From Aquatica leii (Eukaryota > Arthropoda > Insecta > Coleoptera > Lampyridae), in assembly GCA_035610365.1 (NCBI GenBank), contig CM069437.1:31577507-31641506 (forward strand): a DNA stretch of 64,000 nucleotides, in the 5' to 3' direction. A program made the translations under genes and the position numbers. Position 1 is the stretch's first letter. Each line of letters begins with the position of its first letter. This document shows positions 22,850 through 34,898 of this stretch, one piece after another. The notes beneath the pieces were generated by a model that saw only the letters and a list, made by a program, of their open reading frames with translations, had not been told where the DNA came from and made no database searches.

Positions 22850-24560
22850 TGTTAACAACTTCGTTAAGGGATAAATCACAATTCAAATTGCAATTTTTAA
22901 TAATTTCTTTTATTTCTAAAAAATTTAGTTTCAAACCTTTATTAACAATGTAGAAATTTTTTTTAGAATTAAATGAATGATGGAAATTTAGTATATGATT
23001 AGCAAATGATGATTTAAATGAAATGTTATTATTTTTAATACAAAACAGATGTTCAGCAATTCTAATAGAAAACTTTCAACTTGTTTGTCCTATATAGAAT
23101 GCGTTGCAATCACCACATTTTAATTTATAAACAACGGATTTATCTAAAATATTAATTTTATCTTTAGTATTAACTAATAAAGATTAACTATTCGAATTTC
23201 AATTTTTAATAATTTTTTTTATTTCTAAAAAAATAGTTTCAAACCTTTATTAGAATGTGTAAAATTTCAAAATCTTTTTTAGAATTAAATGAATGATGGG
23301 AATTTAGTATATGATTAGCAAATGATGATTTAAATAAAATGTTATTATTTTTAATACAAGACAAATGTTCAGCAATTCTAATAGAAAACATTCGACAAGT
23401 TTGTCCTATATAGAATGCGTTGCAATCACCACATTTTAATTTATAAACAACGGATTTGTCTAAAATATTAATTTTATCTTTAGTATTAACTAATAAAGAT
23501 TAACTATTATTTTTTGACGAAAAATAAATGTTAATGCCAAAATGGTTTAATAGATTTTGAAATTGAAATGAAGGAGGGCCTATGTAAGAAAGAGAAAAAT
23601 GTATTTTAGATTGATTAGAGACAGGTGTAAGAGATGAACAATTTTTAACTTTAATAGAATACACAATTTTCTTTTGTAAATTTTTAATAATATGTAAAGG
23701 ATAACCATTAATATTAGCTAAATAATAAATAATATTTATTTCTTTATTGAAACTGTCATGATCAAGAGGAAAAGTATATAATCGGTTAAAGAAAAATCTA
23801 AAAGCTACTAATTTGTGTGAGAGTGAATGGAATGAAGAAAAAGGAATAACGTGATCAGTTGTTAGGTTTACGATAAATACCAATTTTTAGGTTATTATTA
23901 ACACGTTTAATAGATCAATCAAGAAAATTAAAAAAATTGTTTGATTCTTTTTCTATTGTACATTTTATATTGGGATGTAATAAGTTTAGTAAATTAAAAC
24001 AATTATTTAGATCATATTCACTGCCTTTAAAGATAACTAAAATTTCATCTACGTGTCTTTTATAATAAATAAAATGTTTTTTAATAACATCATTAAAAAA
24101 AGTTTATAGATTTTTAAGTTAGATACGAAAATTTCTGCTAGTATTGGTGAAAGGTTATTTCCCATAGGTAAACCCGTCTTTTGAATAAATGTTTGGTTGT
24201 TAAATAAGAAAAAAATTTGAATTAAACATTAATTCAATCAACCAAGTATAAGAACACAAATATCATCACGTAGGTTGGATTGAACAAGTAGTTTTTTAAT
24301 TGTATTATAATAATCTATAAACGGAACACTAAGAAAAAGTTTAATGATATCAAAAGAGATAAGCATAAAATTGTCTTTAGAAGTAAAATTAACCAATTGC
24401 CTAGTTAAAGATTGAGAGTTTTTAATAGAATAAGGAAACTGAAAGTTAATTTGAGAACGTAATATTTTATTAAGCCAAGATGAAATTTTAGAAACTGGAG
24501 TATTTGTAAACGAAACTATTGGTCTTATTTGGTAATCAGTTTTGTGAATTTTAGGAATAT
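22850..24560 (-). pseudogene. PLE C RT and duplicated GIY-YIG endonuclease
   Basis: On the minus strand, HVDEILVIFKGSEYDL near 24030 is the RT catalytic box with YVDD changed to HVDE. The open frame 23500-23883 holds the thumb (TTDHVIPFSSFHSLSHK, FFFNRLYTFPLDHD). It is followed by VYKLKCGDCNAFYIGQTCR, the GIY-YIG motif, then ANHILNSHHSFNSKK. A second GIY-YIG copy follows between 23190 and 22850, where a TGA replaces the Arg/Cys after IGQTS. Two tandem endonuclease domains are not normal for PLEs; a local duplication is the simplest explanation. Confidence 0.82.
22879..23509 (-). repeat. ~315-bp tandem duplication of the GIY-YIG region
   Basis: Two neighbouring units (about 22879-23190 and 23195-23509) match over nearly their full length, including GAATGATGG(A/G)AATTTAGTATATG and TGTCCTATATAGAATGCG. 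A third copy lies inverted at about 24640-24950. Confidence 0.85.
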
Positions 24561-25345
24561 GGTGTTCTTAAAATTCACAAAAATATTTCACATTAAAACA
24601 TGTTGGCATTAAATTTTTTTTCGTCAAAACATAATAGTAAATCTTTATTAGTTAATACTAAAGATAAAATTAATATTTTAGATTAATCCGATGTTTATAA
24701 ATTAAAATGTAGTGATTGCAACGCATTCTATATAGGACAAACTTGTCGAAAGTTTTCTATTAGAATTGGTGAACATCTGTCTTGTATTAAAAATAATTTT
24801 ATTGAAATCATTATTTGCTAATCATATACTGAATTCTCATCATTCATTTAATTCTAAAAAACATTTTGAAATTTTACACATTTTTTAGAAATAAAAAAAA
24901 TTATCAAAAATTACAATTCGAATCGTGATTTATCCCTCTTAACAAAGTTGTTAACTTTAATAATAATTTACTTTTTCTAAATTAGTTTTTGTTTGGTAGT
25001 TTCCATTATTTTATTATTTTGTTGTAACCTAGGAATTTCTATTATTAGGCTAAATTTGTATTGTTCAAATCTGAAATTTGTCAAACTTTAAATATTTAAT
25101 TATATTTAATTTGATTAATATATATTGGTAAGTTTATTTATTTGTACACCTTTTTCATTTTATTTCTATATTTATTATTTTTAAAGCTTATTTAATATTT
25201 GAAGTTTGATTTTTCAATTCTAATGTAGTAAGTTTATGTTTTAATATTTTATATTTTTTATTTTATAGTATACGCTTGAAGATGGCACTAAGTCGAAACA
25301 TGTAGCGTTTATTAAAATAAAAAATTAAAAATAATGGAAAGGTTT
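24561..25345 (+). repeat. inverted arm of PLE C (GIY-YIG to pseudo-LTR)
   Basis: Plus-strand copy of the element's 3' end: AFYIGQTCRKFSIRIGEHLS near 24720-24780, then the 3' UTR, then the pseudo-LTR with its hammerhead motif. It is the reverse complement of about 22450-23190. Its join to the minus-strand RT at 24560 lies within the RT LPKIHK-type region. Confidence 0.85.
25272..25308 (+). ncRNA. hammerhead-like motif, PLE C right arm
   Basis: Order ACGC, TTGAAGA, hairpin GGC-ACTAA-GTC, GAAA, CAT, GTA, GCGT. Stem I is formed by ACGC and GCGT. The core (U/C)UGAAGA with GAAA is intact apart from one extra U before stem II. It is a better match than the left-arm copy. Confidence 0.65.
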
Positions 25346-26248
25346 TGTCATTTATTAAAAAATAAAATAATATTTATTAAAATTAGTTAAAATTTACACA
25401 CTTACATCATAAACATTAATAATGTTTAGTAATCGGTAATAGCAAGTTATGTTAAATTATATTACACAAATAATTGTTATATACCAATAAAAAAATCCTT
25501 GTAATACTACTAAAACTAAAGTTATTATATGCTATGTAAATAGTGAAAGTGGTAAAAAAAATAATTTTATGTAGTAAGTTTTAGTTATTACTTAACTAAA
25601 ATTGATAATTCATAAAGTGCCCAATAGCTGTTGATTAAAATTTCTATATTAGAAACACTCGCAGTACGTCATAGTTGCACTCCATATGTCTACAACGGTC
25701 GCATAAACAATTTATAAATAAAAGTTTAGTATTTTTTCCAATTAACCACATTAATTTAAAATATAGCAGCTCTAGTTGCTTCTTTAAGTAAATATATAAT
25801 GTTCTCCCGCGATACGATGTTTAAGATACGTGCCTATAGTATATTCATTTTTAAGCTGAAGCGCATGTAAACAAATGCACGTAGAATTCACTAAGGTCAA
25901 GCATGCACTTGCTCAGCACACGACAATTGCGCATCAGTCATTGATTACAAGCGCTCTAGTTTGCAAATGAATAAAGTATAAGTATATGTTTATGGTTTTG
26001 AGAAGAGAGCACTAAAACAGGTTTGTTTTCGGTGAGAAAACGTGACTTGCATCATTGTTGTATTTTATTAAGAGATCTTTGTTATTCTGCAAAAATGTTC
26101 AATCAGAACACTTGTTGCCAAAATAGCTATGTCCAAAATAGCAGCAGTTGTTTTTTATGTCTATAAAAAACAAAAATGTAAAAAAGATAGGGGATTAGTT
26201 CTAGTTCAAATTACTATGAATGACATGATGATGTAGCAATAAACACGT
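25346..26248. other. spacer, probably part of the Ty3/gypsy 2 5' LTR
   Basis: No coding. From about 25640 the sequence becomes less AT-rich and may be the upstream part of the 5' LTR of the next element, but only the last 75 bases of that LTR can be paired with its 3' counterpart. Confidence 0.4.
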
Positions 26249-26479
26249 AAGCTAAGTCCAGTTTTAAAATGGTTTTGTTTTTATATAGATATTAACTGCT
26301 TTAATAAATAAAAGTTACAAAATAAACGTGCCAGAAGTGTGTGTTGTATGTGTTACGTGTTAAAAGCTTAAACAATGCAGACTGTAAATGCAACCAGAAG
26401 CAGGAGCAGTTTCAGCAGCGATTCGAAAGTTAAGGTTAGATTTGTAAAACTTTCTCAGTAACCTTTGTCGAAACTGGAG

Positions 26480-27060
26480 CCATGGCTAGTCTTAAAGAAA
26501 TTTTAGCTCTACAAATGCAAAACATGCAAATGCTAAAGACACAATTACAACAAATGCAAACGCAAATTTCTTTGATGTGTACAATCACTCCAAATACTTT
26601 AAATAATGTTCCATAGCCTAAACCGCTGCAGGTTAAAACAAGAGATATTAGAGATAATTTAGAATTATTCAAATCTATTGGGAAGAATATGAAGTAGCTA
26701 CAGGGATGAAGTCACTCGAAAATCTCAAAAGGTAAATATATTGTATCGCTGCTAGGAGATGCTGCGAAGCTGAGATATAATAATTTTGGTTTTACCGATG
26801 AGGATAAAAAATCTACCAAAGCTGTCTTAAATAAGATTAGTAAGCAATTGATTGCAAACAGAAACTGTTATATGAACGATATTTATTTTACAACTGTAAG
26901 CAAATACTGAATGAAGATTTTCATAGTTATTTAGTTATATTAACTAAAAGTTTAACTAATTTTCAGATCGAAAAAATATCAACAGAAAAAATTAAAGAAA
27001 TAATGCTATCTAATAAAAATTAAGAAAATCAAAGAATGATTTTAAACAAACTTAACAAAT
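26480..27060 (+). pseudogene. Ty3/gypsy 2 gag remnant
   Basis: Starts MASLKEILALQMQNMQMLK, a short glutamine-rich coiled-coil-like N-terminus. Next comes PLQVKTRDIRDNLELFKS and WEEYEVATGMKSLENLK, typical of the gag of this insect gypsy group, then ERYLFYNCKQ and ENQRMILNKLNKS. Frameshifts near 26680 and 26750 break it. Confidence 0.7.
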
Positions 27061-27099
27061 CGCTAAAGTTATAGATAATACGGTGAAGAGAAGATCAGT

Positions 27100-30000
27100 T
27101 ACAACAAAATTGCATCTACAATTCGATGGATTGTGGAAGAAAACTGAACGTGAACTAGACACCGGTAAATGGAGATATCAATAAAAATAAAAAATATGAA
27201 ATACTGTTTCAAGTAGTTGAGTTAGAAGATTTGCCATTTCTTTTGGCAAACGCAAATCCTAAGTCACAAAATGGTTATGAACAAGAACAATAGATTGTAA
27301 CTGAATATAAATATATTTTTCAAGGACAAGAGTTATTAGTAGAAGAGGTAGAATTGGAAATCGACAATAAAGTTAACCCTATTATATAACCTGCTAAAAG
27401 AATTCTAATAAATTTCAGAGACAAATTAAAAAAAGAACGTAATAGTTTAGCTGAAAAAAAGATAATTATTAAGGAGGTGCAACACACAGAATGGGTTAGC
27501 AATGTTTTGTTAGTACAAAAAAAATCAGAGTTTGTCTTGACCCAATTCCACTTAACACAGTTTTAAAGAGATCACATTTTCAATTTAACACTTGGTAAAG
27601 CAAAGGATTTGGCAACAGTGGATACAAAAAAAAGAGTTTTGGAATTTGAAATGAGTAAAATAAAGTAGCAAATTAACTACAATCTGGACATCATGCGGTA
27701 GATATATGTAAATAGGTGAGATTGCCATTTGATGTAAGTCCAGCTCCAAAACTTTTTGCTATGAAAATGCATGAAGATATAATTGATGAAGTATTAGTAT
27801 ATTACAATAAAAATTTAAGAACATTATTCCAACGTTGAGAAAAAATAATGTGAAACTGAATAAACTTAAAAGAAATTTATGTCAAAAAGAGGTAAATTTT
27901 TTAAATTAAAGAGGTAGATGTGAAATAAAAATCCAGTTTCAAGTACTAAGCAAAGCCCACACAGATTCTTAGGCATGGTAACTTACTTAAGCCGATGTAT
28001 ATACATATATATGAACTTAGTAGTCAAACAACTTGTTTACAAAAATTACTTTGAAATGATTTCAATATAAAAATGGGAAAAACTACAACCGAAAGAATTC
28101 AGCAAATTAAAGCTCAGAAGGTCTAAGCGCTGTTATTTACCAAGAAAAGAACTGTAGCATACGCTTATAGAGTACTTACCATACCTGAACAAAACTATGC
28201 AATTATAGAGAATGAATTTGTTACGTGCATAAATTTCTAAATGTAATACCCTGTTTATTCATTACACTAAAGTTAGATTTCTATTTTCGACGCCCTCTTG
28301 AGAGTTTAGTCTTAGTTCATTTTCTGTCCAGACGTCAAACCGTCAACTACTTAAAATCGTGCTTGTGATGTTAACTTTTTAATCTTCTAACATCGGCGTT
28401 GGTGGAAATTAAAATCTAATTTGAAAACGCATTACTAGTAGTTTATTCATCACAGGGTAAGCTTTTCCTATTAGTTTTTAGATTTTTTAAATAATTTCCT
28501 TGTTAATTTTTATACCACGTCCCGTCACGTGTTGGCTGTATGTTTCGTTGTATTATCGATCGATAAGGTGTTAATATCGACCAAATACCTTCACGGAACG
28601 ATTATAATTCTATAAAGCGTACGTTCAGAGTAAAAACAAAATCTCGACAAGAACTTTTCTGCAAGATACTACTCTTTATGCGTTCAGTCGATTGCAATAT
28701 TAACTTTTACTTAATGTGTGCAACAGTATTCGATAATCGGGTTTTTATGTCTAATTTTTTTTAGCATTAATTAACAACTTTGTAGCTTTTTGCTTTCGTG
28801 AGTCATTTTGTTGACACGATTTGCTATTCATAAATATTCCAGCTCGACTCAACGAGGCAAATGCTTTCTTCGGGCAAGTACTGGATTGTGGGTAAGTTTT
28901 ATTTAATCACTTCGTTGCTGTCAGAAAAGTTTCTCACGAAATTTTGCTTGTTTGAACTTACGCAATTACAATAATTGTTTCAATACTAATTAAGTGTTTT
29001 CATTAATTATTTTATGTATCGCATGCTGTGAACCATATATATTTGTCATGTAATTTTCTTCGCTATCGACACCTTATGTGTAAATTTATGTATTGTGTAT
29101 TGCCGATACTTCCGGCATTTATGGATTGAATAATGAACTACAATTTCTGGTGCTCGTTGTTAATAATCTACGTTATTAAACTTAAGTTGTTATACATATT
29201 TATCCTTATTTTTTTTTTGGTTACACGAAAACCAGTGTAAGGATTACCAACCTGATTTCGTTACAAACTTGGACCTTCTGTCTTGATCGAAACAAAAATT
29301 TTACTTAGAAAGATCTGGCGCCCTTTAAATTATATTTTTTTAAGCTTTTCCTATCTCCAAGTAGTGTGAGTTGACCGTGCAAAGTTCGTAAGACCTATAG
29401 CTTATAAAACATTGTTAAGAATTCTATTAGCATGTACCAGATTCAATGAGTATATAGTTGGAAGTCCAAGTGTAATTTATCAAAACAGATCACAAACCAC
29501 TACTTTTAATGGTGGTGCAATTACACAAATACAAATGTAAACTACAATATGTTCCTGAAAAGAAAACATAATTGCCGATACACTTTCTCAAGCAACTGTG
29601 GAGGAAGAGAGTGAGGGTAAAGAAACAAATATTTCTAAATATATTGCTACAATCTATACAATAAAAAAACTTATGATTACTAATGAACGCTTAGACTCTA
29701 TTAAAACGGAAACCCAAAAGGACGAATTATTACAAACATTAATTCGTATGATTACTTATAGATAGCTAAAACATATTAAGGTTGTACCCGATCAATCGAA
29801 CAAAATCTTAATACAGTTTATATTGAGGAAAACGCTCATAAATAAACTTCACGTTAAGCCTAACGAAATTGAAAATACCTTTAAGTCAGCAAAACAGAAT
29901 GCTCGCGTTGGTTGATCACTAGTCTGGTTATTTTGAGAATAAATTTTCTACAAAAATCTATCTTCGAATGCAGTTATACACAGCCTGAAAGAGTTTTTGA

Positions 30001-30470
30001 GCAGATATGCAGTACCAGAACTTTTAACTTCAAATCAAGGTACACATTTTGCTAATCGAAAAACAAAAAGATTTTTAAAAAGATTCAATTTTCTTATCCA
30101 GAAAAGTGATAAAACAAAAAAAACTTATCGTGGATGTGTTCACATTGGCAAAATACACCAAACAAAGTTAGAAATAGACCAGTACTACGATTGATGAGCA
30201 GACAGGCTACACATGTTATACCTTCACTAAATCTAAAACTAGAACCATAGAAGAAATTACAGAAAGAATGAATAGAAACAAGGCAAATATTATTATAATA
30301 TAAAGACAAAAAACTTACTAGATCTCCGTGTAGAAGAAAAAGCACAAATACAGCTATAACCAAACATATCTAAAACATCGACTCTCGGAACCGTAGATAG
30401 ACAATTATCAGACAGGTAACATATTGTTAACACAAATGGAAAACTTTATCAGAGAAATTGAGTTAACGTA
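27100..30470 (+). pseudogene. Ty3/gypsy 2 pol: RT, RNase H, integrase
   Basis: RT pieces lie at about 27430-27800 (KEVQHTEWVSNVLLVQKK, then CLDPIPLNTVLKRSHF and LPFDVSPAPKLFAMKMHE). RNase H runs from KRTVAYAYRVLTIPEQNYA (about 28140) to the interrupting LTR, then resumes after it with ACTRFNEYIVGSPSVIYQ and TDHKPLLL near 29490. The integrase remnant is LKEFLSRYAVPELLTSNQG at 29980-30040, with QGTHFAN around the second catalytic Asp (here Asn). The C-terminal tail ends near 30470. It is broken throughout. Confidence 0.75.
28219..29411 (+). repeat. solo LTR (Ty3/gypsy 1 family) inside element 2
   Basis: Begins TGTTACGTGC and ends near ATAAAACA. The broken RNase H frame resumes across it, so it inserted after element 2; the left duplication is AATT and the right one is degraded. 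Landmarks shared with the other copies are CACAGGGTAAGC (about 28452), TGTGGGTAAG (about 28886), GATACTTCCGGCA (about 29105) and GATCTGGCGCCC (about 29311). It is about 1.2 kb with no internal coding. Confidence 0.85.
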
Positions 30471-30718
30471 AAATTCCAAACAAGTGATAGTAAATTTAAG
30501 ACCAATCAAAATGATAGTAAAGTAAGAACAGAAACTGTCTATAATTGTGTTGGTAAAGATGTACAGACTTCTAAAACTAAGACTAAGTCTAGTTTTGTTA
30601 TGATTTTGTATAGATACCAACTGTTTTAATAAATAAAAAATACAAAATAAAACAATGTTTTCTGTTATATATAATTTTAAAATCTGGTAGGTAAGTAACT
30701 TAAAATTTACTTTATATA

Positions 30719-32483
30719 CAGTAGAACCTCTCATATCGGACCTACTCATAACCGACTTCTCCCAATATCTGACATTGTGTCCGACTATCTGTGATTCACA
30801 CGCCCTCCGTTAGCGAGCCTGTTCAGACTTGAAAGAGGGACTCATCTACACTATGCATGGTTTTTGTGTCACAACTGTTTGTGTTTTTCTGCAATAAAAA
30901 CTTGACGATTGTAACATCGCCAGGTTGTTATTAAACTAGCTTCTAAGTTAGGTGTAGGGGTGACTACGGTAAAAGACTGTAAAAAAACCGTAAAGATCTG
31001 GAAGCGTATTCAACGACAAAACTTGAACTTGTTGATGAAGCGTTATGGTTTTGGTTTTGTCAGAAAAAGCGCAAGGGAACACAATTATTAGACTCCATCG
31101 TAAAGAAAAAAAGCCATAAAATTGTATGAAACGTTGCGAGATGATCTAGAAAAGTTTAGCGCTAGTAAAAGGTGGCTGCACAAATGGAAGTTGCGTCAAG
31201 GCATACGACATGTTATAATTGCAAGAAAAAAACTTTCAGCTGATGATAATCCTGCTAAAAGATTTGTAGAAAAATTTGAGAAGTTGGTAACAGAATAGAA
31301 ACTTGTATCCGAACAAGTCTACAATGTAGATGAAATGGGCCTAACCACTATTGTTAAAAACAGAATCAGGATTGCAATTTGTAGCGATGCCGCGAGTAGC
31401 TACAAAATACCGTTGTTTGTCATAAGAAAATTTAGAAAGCCAAAAGCATTTAAACATCTAAACATTGCAACACTTCCAGTTTTCTGTCGGAATCAATCAT
31501 CTGCTTAGATGGATCGTGATTAGTTTAAGTCGTAGTTTTCTGACAAATTTGTATCCGCAGTAAAAAATATTTAAAGCCTAAAAACTTACTTGCTCGTGAT
31601 GTTTTGCTCTTAGATAACGTACCCAGTTATCCCTTTGAATGTGAACTAAAGAAAGGAAACATCAATGCTTTATTTTTACCGCCCCATGTTACACATTTAA
31701 TACAACCTATCAATCAGGGCGTCTATAAGTGGTTACAGACAAGATACAGAAGTATGTCGGCTCTCTGCTGGACAAAACAGAAGGAGGATGTAACGTTTTT
31801 AATGCAAGGAAAAGTTTAAACATAAAAGACTTTGTCTACACCTTTGCTGCAGCTTGAGAAGAAATTAATCAAACCACCCTTGAAAAGGCTTGGAAAAAAA
31901 TTGGCCATTATTGAAATAAGAAGAACCTGAGACTGATCATAAGCCGACTTCGATAAAAGCAGAAATTGAGACAGACAAAACAGTAACATTACAAAATCTA
32001 CAAGTGTTTCAGCATGATTTCTATATGACATATGTAGAAGAGTGGCTTGTTGAAGCTGATGTTTCAAAAGTTACTAATATAGATTTCAACGACGACCAAA
32101 TCATTACTGTTGTGCAGAACAAAGTCGTGAAAGAAAAGTGAGTCATTCTGCTGCTATAAACGCTTTCGACGTTGCACTGAAATACATTGAGCAACATCCA
32201 AATGTATGTATTGTAGGCAAAAAAGTGGAAGGACACTTTTGCAAAGTCAGGATTGACAAAATTGAAACACAAATCTATTACTTGATTCTTTAAATAAGAT
32301 ACATACATGTATGTATATTTAGATTTTATTCATTTTCTGATTAATTTAAAAACAGTAAATGTTTAAAATGTATACCGCAACATTTTTACAAGTACAATAA
32401 AGTTATGTTACAATACTATATAGTTGTTTTTCTACATAGTAAAGGCGTTTTCTTGGTCTTCCCGATATCCGAACATGGAGCTG
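30719..32483 (+). mobile_element. Tigger/pogo-type DNA transposon 1
   Basis: Left end CAGTAGAACCTCTC follows a TA dinucleotide and leads to ATATCGGAC, a Tigger-style terminus. The right end, read inward, is CAGCTCCATG and then ATATCGGG, a poor match. The interior encodes a CENP-B/DDE transposase in several frames: YNVDEMGLTT near 31320 (first Asp), LLLDNVPSYPFECELKKG at 31604 (second Asp), LFLPPHVTHLIQPINQGV where the usual Asp of MDQGV is Asn, and AAINAFDVALKYIEQHPN near 32150 at the C-terminus. Dead by stops, frameshifts and the lost third Asp. Confidence 0.8.
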
Positions 32484-33349
32484 ACAAAACCGAAGTTCAA
32501 ATCTCAAGAGCGTCAAAAATTTATAACATTGGGTAAGTTTTGCTTTATCAGGTTTGACTCATATCTAAAATATTTTTTCTTCATAAACTATTATTCTATT
32601 ATATTGAGTAGCATAGGCAAACCTACTTTGGATAGTACCTGGTGTGTTACGCTTTTCTGGCACAAAAAACCCCGTCTTACGTTTAGAATAGTGAAGTGCT
32701 TTTGTCGTTTTGTCAATGCTCGATAAGCACACCTCTTGTTGTGGATTTTGCTCTAACAATTTAGTATTTATTTGTTTTAATGTTCATTTGTTTTGCCTCG
32801 TTTCTTGCTTTGTACGTTTTGTAAATTTTTAATCAGCGACAAATAATCTCGACAATATTAACGCGTTCGGTCGCTACACTCGCTCATGGCGTGAAAATGC
32901 CTCGCTATCATTAATAACCTTGTTCGTTAAATAACTATTAAAAAACATGCAACAAAATTATTTAATCTCTTCACGGCGTTTTAAAGGTCTCATGTAGTTC
33001 ATTAAAGTATGTTGTTTGTGAAATAATTTCAACTGATTTGACATACAAGGTATAAATTGACGAAAAAGCTACACGTTGCGACATTCTTCGTTTAATTCTA
33101 AATAGAAAATGTTAAATTATGCTTTGTATGGCTTTAAAAACCACTTAAAAGAAATATACGATTGAAATTATTTTATTTTAATCTCCAAAAATATTTTACT
33201 CATCATTGGTAGGACGTAAATTCTACACATTACGCAGGATATAGTTTGCTTTTCATTTTATTTATTGTTAGAATAATACCTAAGTACGTACAATTAATAA
33301 TGTTAATTTAAAATCCATTTTCCAACAAGATTTTTTTAAATTTTATTTG
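32484..33349. other. spacer with no supported gene
   Basis: Two opposite ORFs overlap at 32424-32759 without family signatures. The remainder is AT-rich. A short GC-richer patch near 32870-32910 was not identified. Confidence 0.45.
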
Positions 33350-34191
33350 ATAGTAAGTCAATGACTCTAACCCTTACAAAATTGTTCCACTTAAAATCCA
33401 TCTGCCTCTACGCATAGTTGCAACGTTTGAGGTATTATCTGGATTACTCGTTTGGATCTTTCTGCTGTAATTTCTAACATCGCTAAGTTAATTATTTCTG
33501 TAACTTGGTCAGTGTCTTAACGAGGGGTTGCATACACTCTGTCCTTAATAAAACCTCAAACCAAAAAATCTAGAGGATTGATAACGGGAGATCTCGCTGA
33601 CCATAATATGGGATCACTGTGACCAATTCATCTATTCGGGGAAGTGTTCATCCAAACACTCTTTAACATTACAAGCAAAGTGAACATGCAAACCATGTTA
33701 TGCGCTATGTTCAACGGTAATTTATTTAAATACATTAAGGTACCCATTAGCATTCAGACAATTTGACCCAACGACCCTGTGATTTATTATCCGCAGCCAA
33801 ACCTTAATAGAAAACCTTTTTTGGTAACTATACTTTATAAGCTCATGCCGGCTTTCATCTGCCCAATAGTGAAGATTACGACTATTAAATACACCATTTC
33901 TGACAAACAAAGATTCATCGCTCCAAAGCTAGAGACTAAACTTTGAAACTAATTGTCGGGTTCTTTTAGTTATATTGCACGCTTTTATCTTGGTTGGCCA
34001 GCATTATCATTTCTCATTATAAACGAACCAGTTTCTGAAAGTCGTTGGTTCAATTTTCAAAATGTATTTCCTTTAGGTTGTCTTCCGTTTGAAAAACGTA
34101 TGCCATACTCGTTTGCGTCTGCGTTACAATTGTCATTACAGAAACCGTACATCAGATACATATCAGCATACTCATTGAATGTAAAAACCAT
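33350..34191 (-). pseudogene. Tc1/IS630-type transposase with insect-type HTH, broken
   Basis: On the minus strand the protein starts MVFTFNEYADMYLMYGFCN at 34191, the helix-turn-helix opening (DUF4817-like) of a widespread arthropod IS630/Tc1-like transposase. After a gap the catalytic part appears: RNGVFNSRNLHYWADESRH near 33900, RFSIKVWLRIINHRVVG (33820), then frames corresponding to the IIWSARSP-type DDE third block near 33600. The middle, including the first DDE residue, is mostly lost. No terminal repeats were recognised. Confidence 0.75.
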
Positions 34192-34898
34192 TATGAGTGA
34201 ACAAAACAACAACAAATAACGCAAAAAACACAGAACCACAAAAACTAATCAAAAATAAGAAGAAAGTTTAATGGAATACATAAATGTCAAATTTTGACCC
34301 ATGACGCTTGGGATTGAAATCCGTTAACATTGCATTAGAATGGAAAGTTTGTTTTACAACATTGCCAAATGTATGTTTCGTTAAAAAATACGTTCATAAA
34401 GAATTTTTAATTTTAAAAACAGTCGTTAACGAAACAAAAGTATCAAAGTTTCTTTATTATTATAAATTGCAGCTATCTCTACTAACAGATATCAAAATCA
34501 ACACTTATTTATAGACCAAAAGTTTAAACTTCGAAAATCTCGTGAAAACGTAGGAGGCGTGATAAAAAAACTGTAAATTCCATAGTATATGTAATTGTTA
34601 GTTCCAATGGTAGTATTGAGAAACATACAATTTTCCATTTTTCATAATTCACGTGTTGCATATAAGCTTTCGTTGCATGTCGCAGTAGGCATTTTCAGAA
34701 CTTCCAGAACAGAACAGAAACTGATTGAATGCGTATTAAAATCGCGTTTTTATAGACCAGCTTCCAATCGATAAAACTGGTTTCTAAATATCCGGCAGAA
34801 AGGAACTAGAATCCTGACTATTATTAACATTTTTTTAAAATATTTTAATAGAATATCGAATTATTGGCTGATAGTAATTAAGAACAATAGCCAAAACG
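34192..34898. other. spacer with no supported gene
   Basis: AT-rich. Short opposite-strand frames have no recognisable domains. It ends at the left inverted repeat of the next element. Confidence 0.45.

Larger units (their letters stand above)
22440..25345 (-). mobile_element. Penelope-like element C with long inverted arm
   Basis: A minus-strand PLE runs from about 24560 (RT) to 22440 (pseudo-LTR). A plus-strand copy of its 3' end (GIY-YIG, 3' UTR, pseudo-LTR) occupies 24561-25345, so the locus is a palindrome with arms of roughly 750 bases around an RT core. PLEs often insert with an inverted 5' extension, which explains this. The endonuclease region of the minus arm is also tandemly duplicated (22879-23190 and 23195-23509). 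No frame is intact. Confidence 0.85.
26249..30655 (+). mobile_element. Ty3/gypsy retrotransposon 2, interrupted by an LTR
   Basis: Matching stretches CTAAGTC(C/T)AGTTTT followed by TTTAATAAATAAAA and TACAAAATAAA occur at 26249-26325 and 30578-30655, the ends of the two LTRs. Between them lie gag, RT, RNase H and integrase remnants on the plus strand. A foreign LTR (28219-29411) splits the RNase H. The 5' LTR start was not located. Many stops; old. Confidence 0.8.
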
